Shown: one piece after another, positions 25,261 to 34,010 of the stretch
Position numbering within the stretch: the stretch's first letter is position 1
How the letters are laid out: every line of letters begins with the position of its first letter
Origin: Desulfobacterales bacterium
GTDB lineage: Bacteria; Desulfobacterota; Desulfobacteria; Desulfobacterales; UBA11574
Assembly (NCBI GenBank): GCA_030145345.1
Contig: JAQYVT010000015.1
Span: forward strand, 1-44,186
DNA: 44,186 nt
Direction: 5' to 3'
Notes under the pieces: model-generated
Database searches by the model: none
The model's input: only the letters and a program-made list of their open reading frames with translations
Told to the model about the DNA's origin: nothing
Translations under genes and position numbers: made by a program

Positions 25261-25498
25261 GTACGTGTTCAGAGGGTGCGCTTCCCCGTGTAACGATACC
25301 TGCCCGCTCGTGCCTCGCATGGCAGGCGGAGTGGCTTCGTTATTTCAATGACTTAGCTGTGAGGGCGACCGCGGCTCCCGCATGCTTTTTGCGGGAGAAC
25401 GCGGAGGGGGCAGGAACGCCCCCGGTGCTAAGTCATTGAAATAACTAGACACGTATACACCGGAGTGAAGCGGGGGAGCGCACCCTCTGAACACATAC
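25261..25498. mobile_element. MITE-like non-autonomous element with 8-bp target duplication
   Basis: The 238-bp element has terminal inverted repeats of about 27 bp. The left end GTACGTGTTCAGAGGGTGCG pairs with the right end read backwards as GTATGTGTTCAGAGGGTGCG, with one terminal mismatch and one bulge in the following CCCC. It is flanked by the 8-bp direct repeat GAATTTAG (25253-25260 and 25499-25506), a clear target-site duplication. A second inverted repeat is nested inside (GTTATTTCAATGACTTAG at 25340-25357 and its complement at 25428-25445). Within that are CTCCCGCA/TGCGGGAG and GGGGGC/GCCCCC hairpins. No transposase gene is present. GTA ends and 8-bp duplications fit the IS66 group among others; the parent family is a guess. 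Confidence 0.8.
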
Positions 25499-25626
25499 GA
25501 ATTTAGGATCTCGCTATTTTAATTTCTGATGCCAAATCCACCGTCCAATACTGGGATGATAAAATTGCCCATAATATGGCTTTAAAAAACATTCCATATT
25601 TATTCCTTCCCGTATGTTTGGTGCCT

Positions 25627-25910
25627 GGTGTCAGGTTTCAGCGCCTCTGTGCTAAGGTTCAGAATAAATGACACTGTTAATTCAACATTATCTGGCAACA
25701 AATTCTTTCTCTTTATTTTGAATTGTACCCCGCATACACTGCGGGTAACAGGTTAAGAATATAAGATAAAATAACCATTTAAAATTGCCTGTATGACAAT
25801 TAAATATTCTTTTAAAAATGGCTAAAATAATCTTAGATTTAAGCCCAAATAAAGTGAGACTTAGGACCTCTGTTCATCATTCCTGACACCCGAAACCTGA
25901 CACCTGAAAC
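25627..25910. repeat. GTGTCAGG-type short inverted repeats
   Basis: GGTGTCAGGTTTCAG at 25627-25641 is matched in reverse complement by CGAAACCTGACACC at 25891-25904. The right side has a tandem of two units (TGACACCCGAAACC then TGACACCTGAAACC, 25883-25910). Such dispersed short units look like a genome repeat family; the function is unknown. Confidence 0.5.
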
Positions 25911-26078
25911 CTTCAGATATGGAAGATATGGAACAAAAATCAGATTAAAACTCCATCTGTATACACGGCGATTTTCACCACCCCAGTCCAATACTATGTA
26001 TTGTCCATTGATCCGTTGAACATTCGTATGCCCTGAAATCTCCATAAGGCATCCGGCGTTCTTCAAGCGCCGTTGGAA

Positions 26079-26465
26079 TTATTCGAGATTTTCCTTTACA
26101 ATGTCCATCAGTCTATCCAAATCGATGGGTTTTGGAATAAAATCTTCGGCCAATGTTGTTTTTCCGCCAAAATGGGTATATTGGGTCGTTGTTACGGCAT
26201 CTCCCACCGCGGTAAGAAGAACCACTGTGATATCTTTGTATTGATCGTCCTTTTTAATTTCATCACATACCACATACCCATCTTTTCTCGGCATCATGAC
26301 ATCCAGAATAATCAGCTCCGGCCGATCTTCTTTAATCCGTTCCCAAGCTTCAACCCCATCATACGCCTTGGTTACCCGAAAATTATTGCTTTCCAGCTTC
26401 ATGGTAATCGACTCAACCAGATCGGGGTCATCGTCTACCACTAGGACATGTTGCTTATCACTCAT
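26079..26465 (-). CDS. Single-domain response regulator
   Basis: This 128-residue protein is a receiver domain only. The acidic pocket is in HVLVVDDDPDL, the phospho-acceptor is Asp55 in LIILDVMMPRKDGY, a Thr is in VVLLTAVGDAV and the conserved Lys is in DFIPKPIDLDRL. With no output domain it would act as a phosphorelay intermediate or bind a partner, plausibly one of the two kinases to the left. It lies 63 bases downstream of metF, so it may be the last gene of the sigma-54 operon, linking pathway expression to signalling. ATG follows AAGGAGGAAAAGCA. Confidence 0.92.
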   Translation of the reverse strand: MSDKQHVLVVDDDPDLVESITMKLESNNFRVTKAYDGVEAWERIKEDRPELIILDVMMPRKDGYVVCDEIKKDDQYKDITVVLLTAVGDAVTTTQYTHFGGKTTLAEDFIPKPIDLDRLMDIVKENLE

Positions 26466-26528
26466 TGCTTTTCCTCCTTATATAATTAAAATTGGTTGCG
26501 CGTTTCTTTCATATGATGAACAATTGAA

Positions 26529-27458
26529 CTAAAGATCAATTGTGGGCCTTGGAAGAAGTCCGGCTCTTTCGACAATCTCCGGAACCTTCTGTTCCCACTC
26601 TATGGCCATAACGTGGAATCCTTTTACGCCTTCCACCGCCTTTAGGCGCTCGATGGCTTCCACACTGATCTTAATCCCTTCCTCGGGCTGCTTTTCTTTG
26701 GGAACACCGGCCATACGTTTGATTATTTCATCCGGCACATCCATTCCAGGCACCCTGTTTTTCATGTATTTAGCCATTCCTACAGTTTTCATGGGCGTAA
26801 TTCCGGGCATAATATTGACCTTTTCATGGAGACCTCGGTCACGGACACCTTCCATCCATTTCTCAAACTTGTCCAGGTTGTAAATACATTGTGTTTGAAT
26901 AAAATCAGTCCCTGCATTGATCTTTTTGGCCAGGCGAGCCACCCGCAGTTCAAAAGGGTCGGCAAACGGGTTGGCTGCCGCACCGATAAACATTTTGGGT
27001 GGATTCAGAATATCGTCTCCGCCCTGGAATTTGCCCTTATCCCGCATGTCTTTGATCATCTGAACGAACTGAACGGAATCGATGTCATGCACATTGGCCG
27101 CCATGGGGTGATCGCCAAAGTGGGGATGATCACCGGATAAACAAAGCATGGTATCGATGCCGTGTGAATAGGCGCCCAGAATGTCGGCCTGCATGGCCAG
27201 CCGGTTACGGTCTCTGGTCACCATCTGAAGGATGGGACTCATTCCCAACTGTTTAATAAACACACAGGCGGCAAAACTGGACATTCGGACCATGGCTGTC
27301 TGGTTGTCCGTAACGTTGACCGCATCCACATATCCTTTAAGCATTTTGGCTTTTTCGATGATCTTTTCCGGCACGGCACCCCGTGGAGGTCCACATTCGG
27401 AGGTCACCGCCAACTCACCTGAAGCAAAAACTTTTTCCAGTACACTTTCGGTCTTCAT
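26529..27458 (-). CDS. metF: Methylenetetrahydrofolate reductase catalytic subunit MetF
   Basis: This 309-residue TIM-barrel flavoprotein has MetF family features: ELAVTSECGPPRG near the start (the Glu that activates methylene-THF), VNVTDNQTAMVRMS, the VTRDRNRLAMQADILGA segment, LCLSGDHPHFGDHPMA and IMPGITPMKT. It interconverts methylene-THF and methyl-THF. In this locus the oxidative direction is expected, with methyl-THF coming from the MtrH-like proteins. It overlaps metV by four bases (ATGA), which indicates translational coupling and a MetVF complex like that of acetogens. A shorter paralogue is at 31729-32601. It feeds electrons to or takes them from the HdrA/MvhD proteins encoded upstream. 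Confidence 0.95.
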   Translation of the reverse strand: MKTESVLEKVFASGELAVTSECGPPRGAVPEKIIEKAKMLKGYVDAVNVTDNQTAMVRMSSFAACVFIKQLGMSPILQMVTRDRNRLAMQADILGAYSHGIDTMLCLSGDHPHFGDHPMAANVHDIDSVQFVQMIKDMRDKGKFQGGDDILNPPKMFIGAAANPFADPFELRVARLAKKINAGTDFIQTQCIYNLDKFEKWMEGVRDRGLHEKVNIMPGITPMKTVGMAKYMKNRVPGMDVPDEIIKRMAGVPKEKQPEEGIKISVEAIERLKAVEGVKGFHVMAIEWEQKVPEIVERAGLLPRPTIDL

Positions 27459-28123
27459 TTTACCAAATCCTCTCTTATTATTTTACGGGGTCCGCCACCG
27501 CGACCTGTTCGCCAGTCTTTTGCCGCTATATTTTCTTCGTATCTATCTTCTAACCCCAAGGCTTTCAGCCGGTCCCAGATGAGCTGCCAGGCGCATTCAA
27601 TATCCGGATCCACCTCACACTTGCCGTTTGTGGATCCACCGCAAGGGCCGTTCAACAGACGCTTTGAACACCGTGCAATCGGGCAAATTCCTCCGGTCAA
27701 TCCCAAAACGCAGTCTCCGCATCCCTGGCATCTTTCAACCCACACCCCCGGACGTTCCGAAGCACCCATGAATTCTGTATTCACAGCCGGAAAAACCGGT
27801 TTGGTTTTAAACCGCCTGGCAATTTCCTGGACTCCGCATCCGCAAGCCATGGACATAACCGCTTCCACTTGATCAATTTGAATGACAAGTTCTTCTACAT
27901 ATTCAGGATCGCATTGCCTTTCGAGGGTCATTTCTTTAACCTCGAGGGTCTTTCCTTCCTTCATAAATGCCATTTGGAGGGCGGAAGATAAAATTCCAAC
28001 CTCCTTTCTCCCCCCTGCCGAGCACACCGTTACACACTCGTTACATCCGACGAGCAGAATGCGATTGTACGGTCTCAGGCATTCAATGAGTTCTTCCATT
28101 GGTTTACGTTCAGCAGTGATCAT
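27455..28123 (-). CDS. metV: MetV, Fe-S/Zn subunit of methylene-THF reductase
   Basis: This 222-residue Cys-rich protein matches MetV (the MthfR C-terminal domain family). It contains ILLVGCNECVTVCSAGG near residue 25, VMSMACGCGVQEIA near 92, VERCQGCGDCVLGLTGGICPIARCSKRLLNGPCGG at about 130-165 and NGKCEVDPDIECAW. The Cys groups bind Zn and a [4Fe-4S] cluster in the Moorella-type complex. It anchors MetF and carries electrons from flavin to the Hdr subunits. ATG lies about eleven bases after AAAAGGAG. It sits between mvhD (33 bases upstream) and metF (overlapping). Confidence 0.93.
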   Translation of the reverse strand: MITAERKPMEELIECLRPYNRILLVGCNECVTVCSAGGRKEVGILSSALQMAFMKEGKTLEVKEMTLERQCDPEYVEELVIQIDQVEAVMSMACGCGVQEIARRFKTKPVFPAVNTEFMGASERPGVWVERCQGCGDCVLGLTGGICPIARCSKRLLNGPCGGSTNGKCEVDPDIECAWQLIWDRLKALGLEDRYEENIAAKDWRTGRGGGPRKIIREDLVK

Positions 28124-28156
28124 TGTCGTTCATTCTCCTTTTATAATAAATGATAT

Positions 28157-28597
28157 TTACAGGTTGTTAGATGCCATATCCATGGAGAAGGATTTTGCCG
28201 GGTTGGGTCCCAGTTTGCGAATTTTTTCCGTCATATCGGCAGCCGTTTGTGCAAAACGTTCCCCCATGCCGGCCGACATTGATATCATTTCAACGCGTTC
28301 TCCGTCGATGCCGATTTCATCCAGTAACTTTTTGATATAAGCCACCCGCTTTGACGCTTCGATGTTGCCGTTTTTAAAATGGCAGTCTCCCTCCAAACAA
28401 CCTGCGACATAGACACCGTCAGCCCCCTTTTCAAGGGCTTTCATAATGTGGATCGCATCGACTTTGCCCGAGCACGGCACTCTTACAATCTTGACATTTG
28501 GGGGATAGCAAAGTCGTTTACTCCCTGCCATATCCGCTGCCGTATATGCACAATAATGACAGCAAAAAGCCACGATAACCGGTTCAAAATTTTCCAT
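28157..28597 (-). CDS. mvhD: MvhD/FlpD-like [2Fe-2S] electron-transfer subunit
   Basis: This 146-residue protein is of the MvhD family: VIVAFCCHYCAYTAADMAG at the N-terminus, IVRVPCSGKVDAIHIMKALEKGADGVYVAGC in the middle and EGDCHFKNGN near residue 74. The paired Cys residues bind a [2Fe-2S] cluster that brings electrons to HdrA in bifurcating complexes. No hydrogenase MvhAG genes are near, so the partner here is most likely MetFV, as in the MetVF-HdrCBA-MvhD complex of Moorella. Its start overlaps the hdrA stop (TAATG), so translation is coupled. Confidence 0.94.
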   Translation of the reverse strand: MENFEPVIVAFCCHYCAYTAADMAGSKRLCYPPNVKIVRVPCSGKVDAIHIMKALEKGADGVYVAGCLEGDCHFKNGNIEASKRVAYIKKLLDEIGIDGERVEMISMSAGMGERFAQTAADMTEKIRKLGPNPAKSFSMDMASNNL

Positions 28598-31500
28598 TAG
28601 TTCACCCTTTCCAAAAGTCCGGTCAGTTTGGCCATGATCTGATCGTCTTCATATTGCATAAGCTGAATGGCCTTTGCCGGACATTCAGCAGCACATATGC
28701 CGCATCCATGGCACTGGGCCGGATCGATTTGAGAATATCCGTCCGCATTAATAAATGGTATGTTAAAAGGACAGGCCCGAACACAGATCAAGCAGGCCGC
28801 ACACTTCTCTTTTTCCACACGTGCCACCACAGCGCCAAGATTAAGTGTATCTTTTGCCAACAAAGCTTGAGCCCTGCCCGCCGCAGCCTGAGCTTGAGCA
28901 ATGCACTCTCGGATGGTCTTGGGTGCATGGGCCGTGCCGGCCACAAAAAATCCCGGGACCGACAAGTCTACGGGTCTGAGTTTGATATGATCCTCGAGAA
29001 AATAGTTGTCGTTGGTTTTTGGAATGTGAAATATTCTTCCCAGATCTTCCGTCGATTCTTCATCGGCAATGAACCCTGTACTTAGGCAAAGACAGTCCGC
29101 ATAAACCGATACTTTTCGTTTTAATATCGGATCATTAAATTTGACTTCCAGCTGCGCGTCATCGGCCTGAACCTCGGGGAGGGCATCTGCTTCATATCGG
29201 ACAAAAATAACGCCTTTTTCACGGGCTGTTTTATAATAATCTTCCTGGAATCCATAGGTTCGCATATCCCGATAAAGGATGAAGACCCGGGCCGCTGGAT
29301 TGAGTTCCAGCACTCTGAGAGCATTTTTTATGGCCGATTGACAGCAAATGCGCGAACAATTCGGGTTTTCCGGACATCGGGACCCCACGCACTGGATCAT
29401 AACAACGTTGGTAACATCCTTGATTTTATCCGGTTGATCTTCTATCACGGCATCCATATCGAGTTGGGTCATAACCTTTTCATGTTCCCCCAGAAGATAT
29501 TCTTTGGGTTGGTTCGGTAGCGCCCCGGTGGCCAAAATGGTTACGCCGTGCGTGATCTGCCGGTAAAACATTTGTGGTGCGATCTGTATTCCTGTTTTGA
29601 ACATGCCCGGCATCCCTGTATGATCGACAATGAAGGCATTGGTGATGACCTCGATCCGATCATGTTGGGTGGTTCTTTCAATCAGGTCCGTCATATAGGC
29701 CTGCACATCATCCCCTTCAAGCGTCTTTCGAATCTTTTTTGCAACACCGCCCAATTCGCTGGACCGTTCTGCCAGATATACCTTAAACCCCATATCCGCC
29801 ATGCTTAAAGCAGTGTTCATTCCGGCCACTCCGCCGCCAACCACTAGAACATCTTTGTTCATTGGGAAAATATTGTCCGTAAGCGGGCGGGACAGGGCCA
29901 CACTGGTCACCGCCATACGAATCAGCTCTTGGGCCTTAATGGATGCACCATCGGGTTGATCAAAGTGAACCCATGTGTTCTGATCCCGCAAATTGGCGAT
30001 TTCTACTAGGTATTTATTGAGGCCTGCCCTGCGAAGGGTGTCCTGAAATTTGGTTTCGTGAGTTCTGGGCGAACACCCCCCGATGACCACCCGGTTCAGG
30101 TTTTCTTTGGCAATAACGGTTTGAATGCGTGCCAAAGCATCTCGGCTGCAACCATGGCCGATCATTTCAGATACCTTCACATCTGGAAGTGTTCCTGAAT
30201 AATCCGCCAGTCCCTGTGCATTAATTACCCCCCCGATGTTTAACCCGCAGTCACATACAAAAACACCGATTTTAAGGGGTTCCCGGCTGACATCACGCTC
30301 CGGCGGAAATTCTTCTACGGCTTCAGAAGATTCAGAAACCATACGAATATTTTTTGAAGCACAAAATGCCGCGGCACTGGCCTGGACCATGGTTTCGGGG
30401 ATATCCTTTGGACTTTCGAACATCCCACAGGCATAAATGCCGGGCTTGGAAGTGGCCACCGGGTTGAAGCTATCTGTTTTTGCAAAATGGTGTTCGTTCA
30501 ACTCGATCCCCAGTTTCACTGCCAGATCCTGCACGTCCCGGGAAACCTTGAAGCCGGTGGACAGTACCACCATATCAAAATCTTCGGTGACATTGGTATT
30601 GCTGTCATGGGGAGTATAGATAATGGACAGAGACCCTGTTTCCGGATCATGGAAAACACTATGGGGACGACTTCTCACCAGGCGAATACCGTAATCGTCT
30701 TTGGCCCGATTTAAATACAATTCATAGTCTTTACCGAATGTTCTCATGTCCATAAAAAAGATGGCGGTTTCGATGGAATCTTGAAAGCGCTCCTTGGTTA
30801 CGATGGCTTCTTTCAAAGCGAACATACAACAGGCACTGGAACAATAGGAAGCAGCGCCTTCGTGGAGGCTGCGTGACCCCACACATTGAATCCAGGCTAT
30901 TTTTTGGGGTTGTTTTCCGTCTGAAGGCCGGATGAGCTCTCCCTGGGTAGGGCCGGATGCGGATAATATGCGTTCATACTCCAGGCTGGTCACCACATCA
31001 GGGTTTGCTGCATGACCCAAACTATCCAATTTGCCAGGGTCAAACACCTCGGCTCCCGGCGCCAGGACAATGGCACCGGCTTCTAGGTCTCGAACCTTTT
31101 GGGTATCTTCCGGGATGATAGCATCCGCCTTGCAAACCTTGACCAGTGCATCAATATCTTTGCATTTTTCTATATCAATGGAAAAGGCATGGGGGATTGC
31201 CTGGGGATACCGCATACAGGTCGGCGCCCGGTGATCAAGACCCGGGGTAAAACGAACACATTCCGGAAAATTTTTAAAACAATCACCGCATGCCGTACAC
31301 GTATCCAGGTCGATATATCGGGGTTCCGTAATTAATTTTAATTTAAAATCACCTGCCTCCCCTTGGACTTCGGCAACCTGCGTCATTGCCAGAAGCTCGA
31401 TATGCAACTGGCGGCTGCTTTCGGATAGATTGGGAGACAGGGTGCACAAATCGCAATTGTTGGTGGGAAACGTACGGTCGAGTTGGGTCATCAGCCCGCC

Positions 31501-31635
31501 GATGGAAGATGCTTTATCGATCAACACCACATCCCGATTCGATTCAGCCAGATCCATGGCAGCCCGAATACCACCAACCCCCCCGCCAATTACAAGTACC
31601 GTATGGTTTTGTTTAAACGTATTTTGATCTTGCAT
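28597..31635 (-). CDS. hdrA: HdrA-like flavoprotein, double-length (tandem HdrA)
   Basis: At 1012 residues this is about twice a QmoA-type HdrA. Two FAD/NAD(P)-binding modules are visible: VLVIGGGVGGIRAAMDLA near residue 13 and VLVVGGGVAGMNTALSMA near 605. Each is followed later by an HdrA-specific IQCVGSR Cys block. The middle (KIGVFVCDCGLNIGGVI, VVIGGCSPRTHETKF) matches the N-terminal domain of canonical HdrA. Two [4Fe-4S] motifs close the protein (CAACLICVRACPF; CHGCGICAAECPAKAI), and another Cys group is near 110-125. It is the candidate flavin-bifurcating subunit joining MvhD, the HdrC-B fusion and MetFV. All Cys positions checked are Cys, with no UGA. The ATG has a weak Shine-Dalgarno (GGGACCACATGCA before it). 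Confidence 0.94.
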   Translation of the reverse strand: MQDQNTFKQNHTVLVIGGGVGGIRAAMDLAESNRDVVLIDKASSIGGLMTQLDRTFPTNNCDLCTLSPNLSESSRQLHIELLAMTQVAEVQGEAGDFKLKLITEPRYIDLDTCTACGDCFKNFPECVRFTPGLDHRAPTCMRYPQAIPHAFSIDIEKCKDIDALVKVCKADAIIPEDTQKVRDLEAGAIVLAPGAEVFDPGKLDSLGHAANPDVVTSLEYERILSASGPTQGELIRPSDGKQPQKIAWIQCVGSRSLHEGAASYCSSACCMFALKEAIVTKERFQDSIETAIFFMDMRTFGKDYELYLNRAKDDYGIRLVRSRPHSVFHDPETGSLSIIYTPHDSNTNVTEDFDMVVLSTGFKVSRDVQDLAVKLGIELNEHHFAKTDSFNPVATSKPGIYACGMFESPKDIPETMVQASAAAFCASKNIRMVSESSEAVEEFPPERDVSREPLKIGVFVCDCGLNIGGVINAQGLADYSGTLPDVKVSEMIGHGCSRDALARIQTVIAKENLNRVVIGGCSPRTHETKFQDTLRRAGLNKYLVEIANLRDQNTWVHFDQPDGASIKAQELIRMAVTSVALSRPLTDNIFPMNKDVLVVGGGVAGMNTALSMADMGFKVYLAERSSELGGVAKKIRKTLEGDDVQAYMTDLIERTTQHDRIEVITNAFIVDHTGMPGMFKTGIQIAPQMFYRQITHGVTILATGALPNQPKEYLLGEHEKVMTQLDMDAVIEDQPDKIKDVTNVVMIQCVGSRCPENPNCSRICCQSAIKNALRVLELNPAARVFILYRDMRTYGFQEDYYKTAREKGVIFVRYEADALPEVQADDAQLEVKFNDPILKRKVSVYADCLCLSTGFIADEESTEDLGRIFHIPKTNDNYFLEDHIKLRPVDLSVPGFFVAGTAHAPKTIRECIAQAQAAAGRAQALLAKDTLNLGAVVARVEKEKCAACLICVRACPFNIPFINADGYSQIDPAQCHGCGICAAECPAKAIQLMQYEDDQIMAKLTGLLERVN

Positions 31636-31728
31636 GTGGTCCCTTATTTTATGTTTGTTGTCTGTTTGAAGTCATTTTTACTGTTGAATCCGTTGTTGAT
31701 CGAACCCATAAAATGACAAAAACAACCG

Positions 31729-32601
31729 TCAAATTCCTGCATAATCCAGAATCTTAGGAAGCCGGTATTCCCAGCCGAGGGTAATGATATGCACGCCCTG
31801 GGCAACTTCTTTTAGGCCTGCAACGGTTTCTCCGGCAATCCGTAGACACTCCATTTCCGTATCCGACGCTTTCCGAATACGTTTGATCAAGTCTTCCGAA
31901 ATATGGGCCCCCGGTTCGTAAGTTGAGATATATCTGGCGATTCCCACGGATTTTATGAGAAAAACCGTGGGAATAATCGGCACGCCTAACTTTTTAAACG
32001 CATCCAGAGCCGCAGAAAAGCGATTTAAATCATAGACAGGCGGCGTAATTATAAATTGAACGCCGGCCTCGATCTTTTTTCTCGCAAGCGATAATTCCTT
32101 TTCAAATGCCGCATTGTCAGCGGACGGAGCCATGGTACATCCCACGGTAAAAGAGGGACTCCCACTCAAATCGAAACCCGCCATGTCCACACCGTTCTGC
32201 AAGGATTGAATGGCGCCCAAAAGGTCCAGTTCATCCAGGTCATCTACCAATTTTGCGTCTCGATGATCGCCCTTGGCCATTTCTTCACTGTGGACAACAA
32301 CGAGATTCTGAATGCCCAGTACATGGGCTGCCAGGATATCGCCTTGAAGCGCCATCCGGTTACGGTCCCGGCAATAGACATGAATGATGGATTCAACGCC
32401 CTGCTGGTGCATGAGAACACCACCGGCCAGTGCACTCATTCGCATGATGCCATTGTCCATATCAGGAACAATGACGGCATCCACACGCCCTTTGATACGT
32501 CGTGCATTGGTAACAAGCTCAGATATATCCACGCCTTTGGGTGTATTCATCTCAGCCAGCACAACAAATTCACCTGATGTTAATCGTTTCTGAAAACTCA
32601 T
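31729..32601 (-). CDS. MetF-family methylenetetrahydrofolate reductase paralogue
   Basis: This 290-residue MetF-like TIM barrel has EFVVLAEMNTPKGVDIS, VIVPDMDNGIMRMS, IIHVYCRDRNRMALQGDILAA, FTVGCTMAPSADN and FIITPPVYDLNRF. The Glu of the AEMNTPKG segment aligns with the catalytic Glu of MetF. It is clearly different from the MetF at 26529-27458 and has no own MetV-like gene beside it. It lies between the HdrC-B fusion and HdrA. It might be a second isoform in the same complex, or act on another one-carbon pterin substrate. ATG follows AAGGAAGCTT. Confidence 0.88.
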   Translation of the reverse strand: MSFQKRLTSGEFVVLAEMNTPKGVDISELVTNARRIKGRVDAVIVPDMDNGIMRMSALAGGVLMHQQGVESIIHVYCRDRNRMALQGDILAAHVLGIQNLVVVHSEEMAKGDHRDAKLVDDLDELDLLGAIQSLQNGVDMAGFDLSGSPSFTVGCTMAPSADNAAFEKELSLARKKIEAGVQFIITPPVYDLNRFSAALDAFKKLGVPIIPTVFLIKSVGIARYISTYEPGAHISEDLIKRIRKASDTEMECLRIAGETVAGLKEVAQGVHIITLGWEYRLPKILDYAGI

Positions 32602-32681
32602 AAGCTTCCTTCCTCTTTTGTCATTATTCAGATGTCGTTAAATAGTTAAAAGGTCCGTCGTTTTTTTTACCGGACCCATGG

Positions 32682-34001
32682 CTACATCGCCGATTCCGGG
32701 TGAAAGACCAGAACGTCTTTGAGGTCATCTCCCAGGTATTCTCTTTCGTTTGGGCCGAGAATTCCCAGGGAAAGGCATATCAACGTCCACAAATGAACGG
32801 TCTGCCATGCATGCTCGCGCTGATCCGACAAATCATGAATTTGGGCATGGCAGTTGTGACAGGGCGCAATGCAATAATCGGCTTTTGTGGCCAGAATCTG
32901 GTCGGCTTTAAGCTGGCCGTACGCACGACGTGCATCGGTATATCCAGATTGAAGAAAACCGCCACCACCGCCGCAACAGTAGTTATTCGAACGGTTGGGA
33001 ATCATATCGATGAAATTCTCTTCACCCACGACCGATTTGACGATAAACCTCAAATCTTCCGCGATTGGATCGCCATAACTTTTTCGCACGATCTGGCATG
33101 GATCCTGAACCGTAAACTTGATCTTCAAATTTTTGTTCCAGTCTGAATTGACCTTCAGTCTTCCTTCCCGGATCCATTTGGCATAATATTCATAGATGTT
33201 CTTAACCTCAAAACTATGGTCAATGTTGAATTTTTTCAGTCCAGCCCGGACTGAGAACGTCACGTGACCTCACTCGGTATTGAGAAAGATTTTACAACCC
33301 AGGTCATCCGCCTGTTTGGCCGTGGTTCGGGTAATGTGTTCCCAGGCTTGGTCATCCGCCAGAAACATACAATAGTTTTCTGCCGCCCAGCCTTTATTGC
33401 CATAGGTCCAGTCTACACCCGCCCGGTGAAGAATCTTCCATAGCGGAACCAATTCGTCCGGTTCGGTCACCGGTTCTCTTGAATTCTGGTTCAAAAAGAA
33501 TTCGGCGCCCTGTTTGTCGATGGGCGCAGCCATATCCTTGAATTCCGGCTGAGCCTCCTGATATTCCTCGAGAACGTCTTCAACTACGAACTGGAAGTCC
33601 TCCTCGGACGTTCCCATGGCACTGCAACTGTCATTTCTCAAAGCCATGTCACAGGAGCCCAGGATACCCTTGGGACGCTCCTCCCTGGGCCAGGCTGCCC
33701 TGGCATTATAGACCAGCTGGGGAATGTCAATTTGCATGGGACAGACATAAATACACCGCTGACACAGAGTACACATCCATACCCAGGGAGTACTTAAAAT
33801 TTCTTTGTCCATGCCCAGGGCCGCCATCCTTAGAAACTTTCGAGGATCCATATCTTCCAGGCCGGTGGCCGGACATCCTGAAGAACAGGCACCACAGGTC
33901 AAACAGAGATTGAGATTTCCGCCTTCTGGAAGAAGTTCTTTTACCGTGTCTAAAAAGCCGCTTTTCTTTTTACCTTTGATGATAATGGGTTCTCCTGGCA
34001 T
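32682..34001 (-). CDS. HdrC-HdrB-like Fe-S oxidoreductase with in-frame UGA (probable selenoprotein)
   Basis: This is one frame across a UGA at 33270-33272; conventional calling splits it into 243- and 193-residue pieces. With Sec it has 439 residues and U244 in TE-U-GHVTFSVRAGLKK. The N-terminal HdrC-like part has CLTCGACSSGCPATG (about 33-45) and CTLCQRCIYVCPMQID (about 78-90). The C-terminal HdrB/D part has C302 in VQDPC, CC 342-343 and CHNC 381-384. It aligns with the protein at 16399-17622 on both sides of the UGA (E-U-GH, RxGLxK, IxEGRxK), which would not be expected of two unrelated genes. It is positioned as the HdrBC component of the MetFV-HdrA-MvhD set. A hairpin 22 nt after the UGA fits a SECIS. 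The natural end acceptor of the HdrBC site is unknown. Confidence 0.87.
33236..33254 (-). promoter_or_regulatory. Candidate bacterial SECIS hairpin for the UGA at 33270
   Basis: On the minus strand TCAGTCC-GGGCT-GGACTGA is a perfect 7-bp stem with a 5-base loop starting with G. The loop begins 22 nt after the UGA, the same spacing as in the paralogue at 16884-16897, although stem and loop sequences differ between the two. Conserved position with diverged sequence favours a selected structure. Confidence 0.65.
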
Positions 34002-34010
34002 GGTTTCATC

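Larger units (their letters stand above)
25238..26078. other. 841-base gene-free region with nested repeats
   Basis: No convincing gene is present. The left third is a 238-bp inverted-repeat element (25261-25498). A GGTGTCAGGTTTC inverted repeat pair frames most of the rest, with a small CCCGCA/TGCGGG hairpin near 25729-25745. The minus-strand ORF at 25839-26066 runs through one repeat arm and has no recognisable family, so I leave it uncalled. Repeats suggest repeated insertion between the response-regulator and ACT-like genes. Confidence 0.6.

Noticed and set aside
25261-25498. CRISPR or integron attC site
   Set aside because: There are no spaced direct repeats, and the 8-bp duplication with terminal inverted repeats fits a transposable element better.
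25839-26066. 75-residue minus-strand ORF
   Set aside because: It runs through the GTGTCAGG repeat arm, has no recognisable domain and no good ribosome binding site; treated as noncoding.
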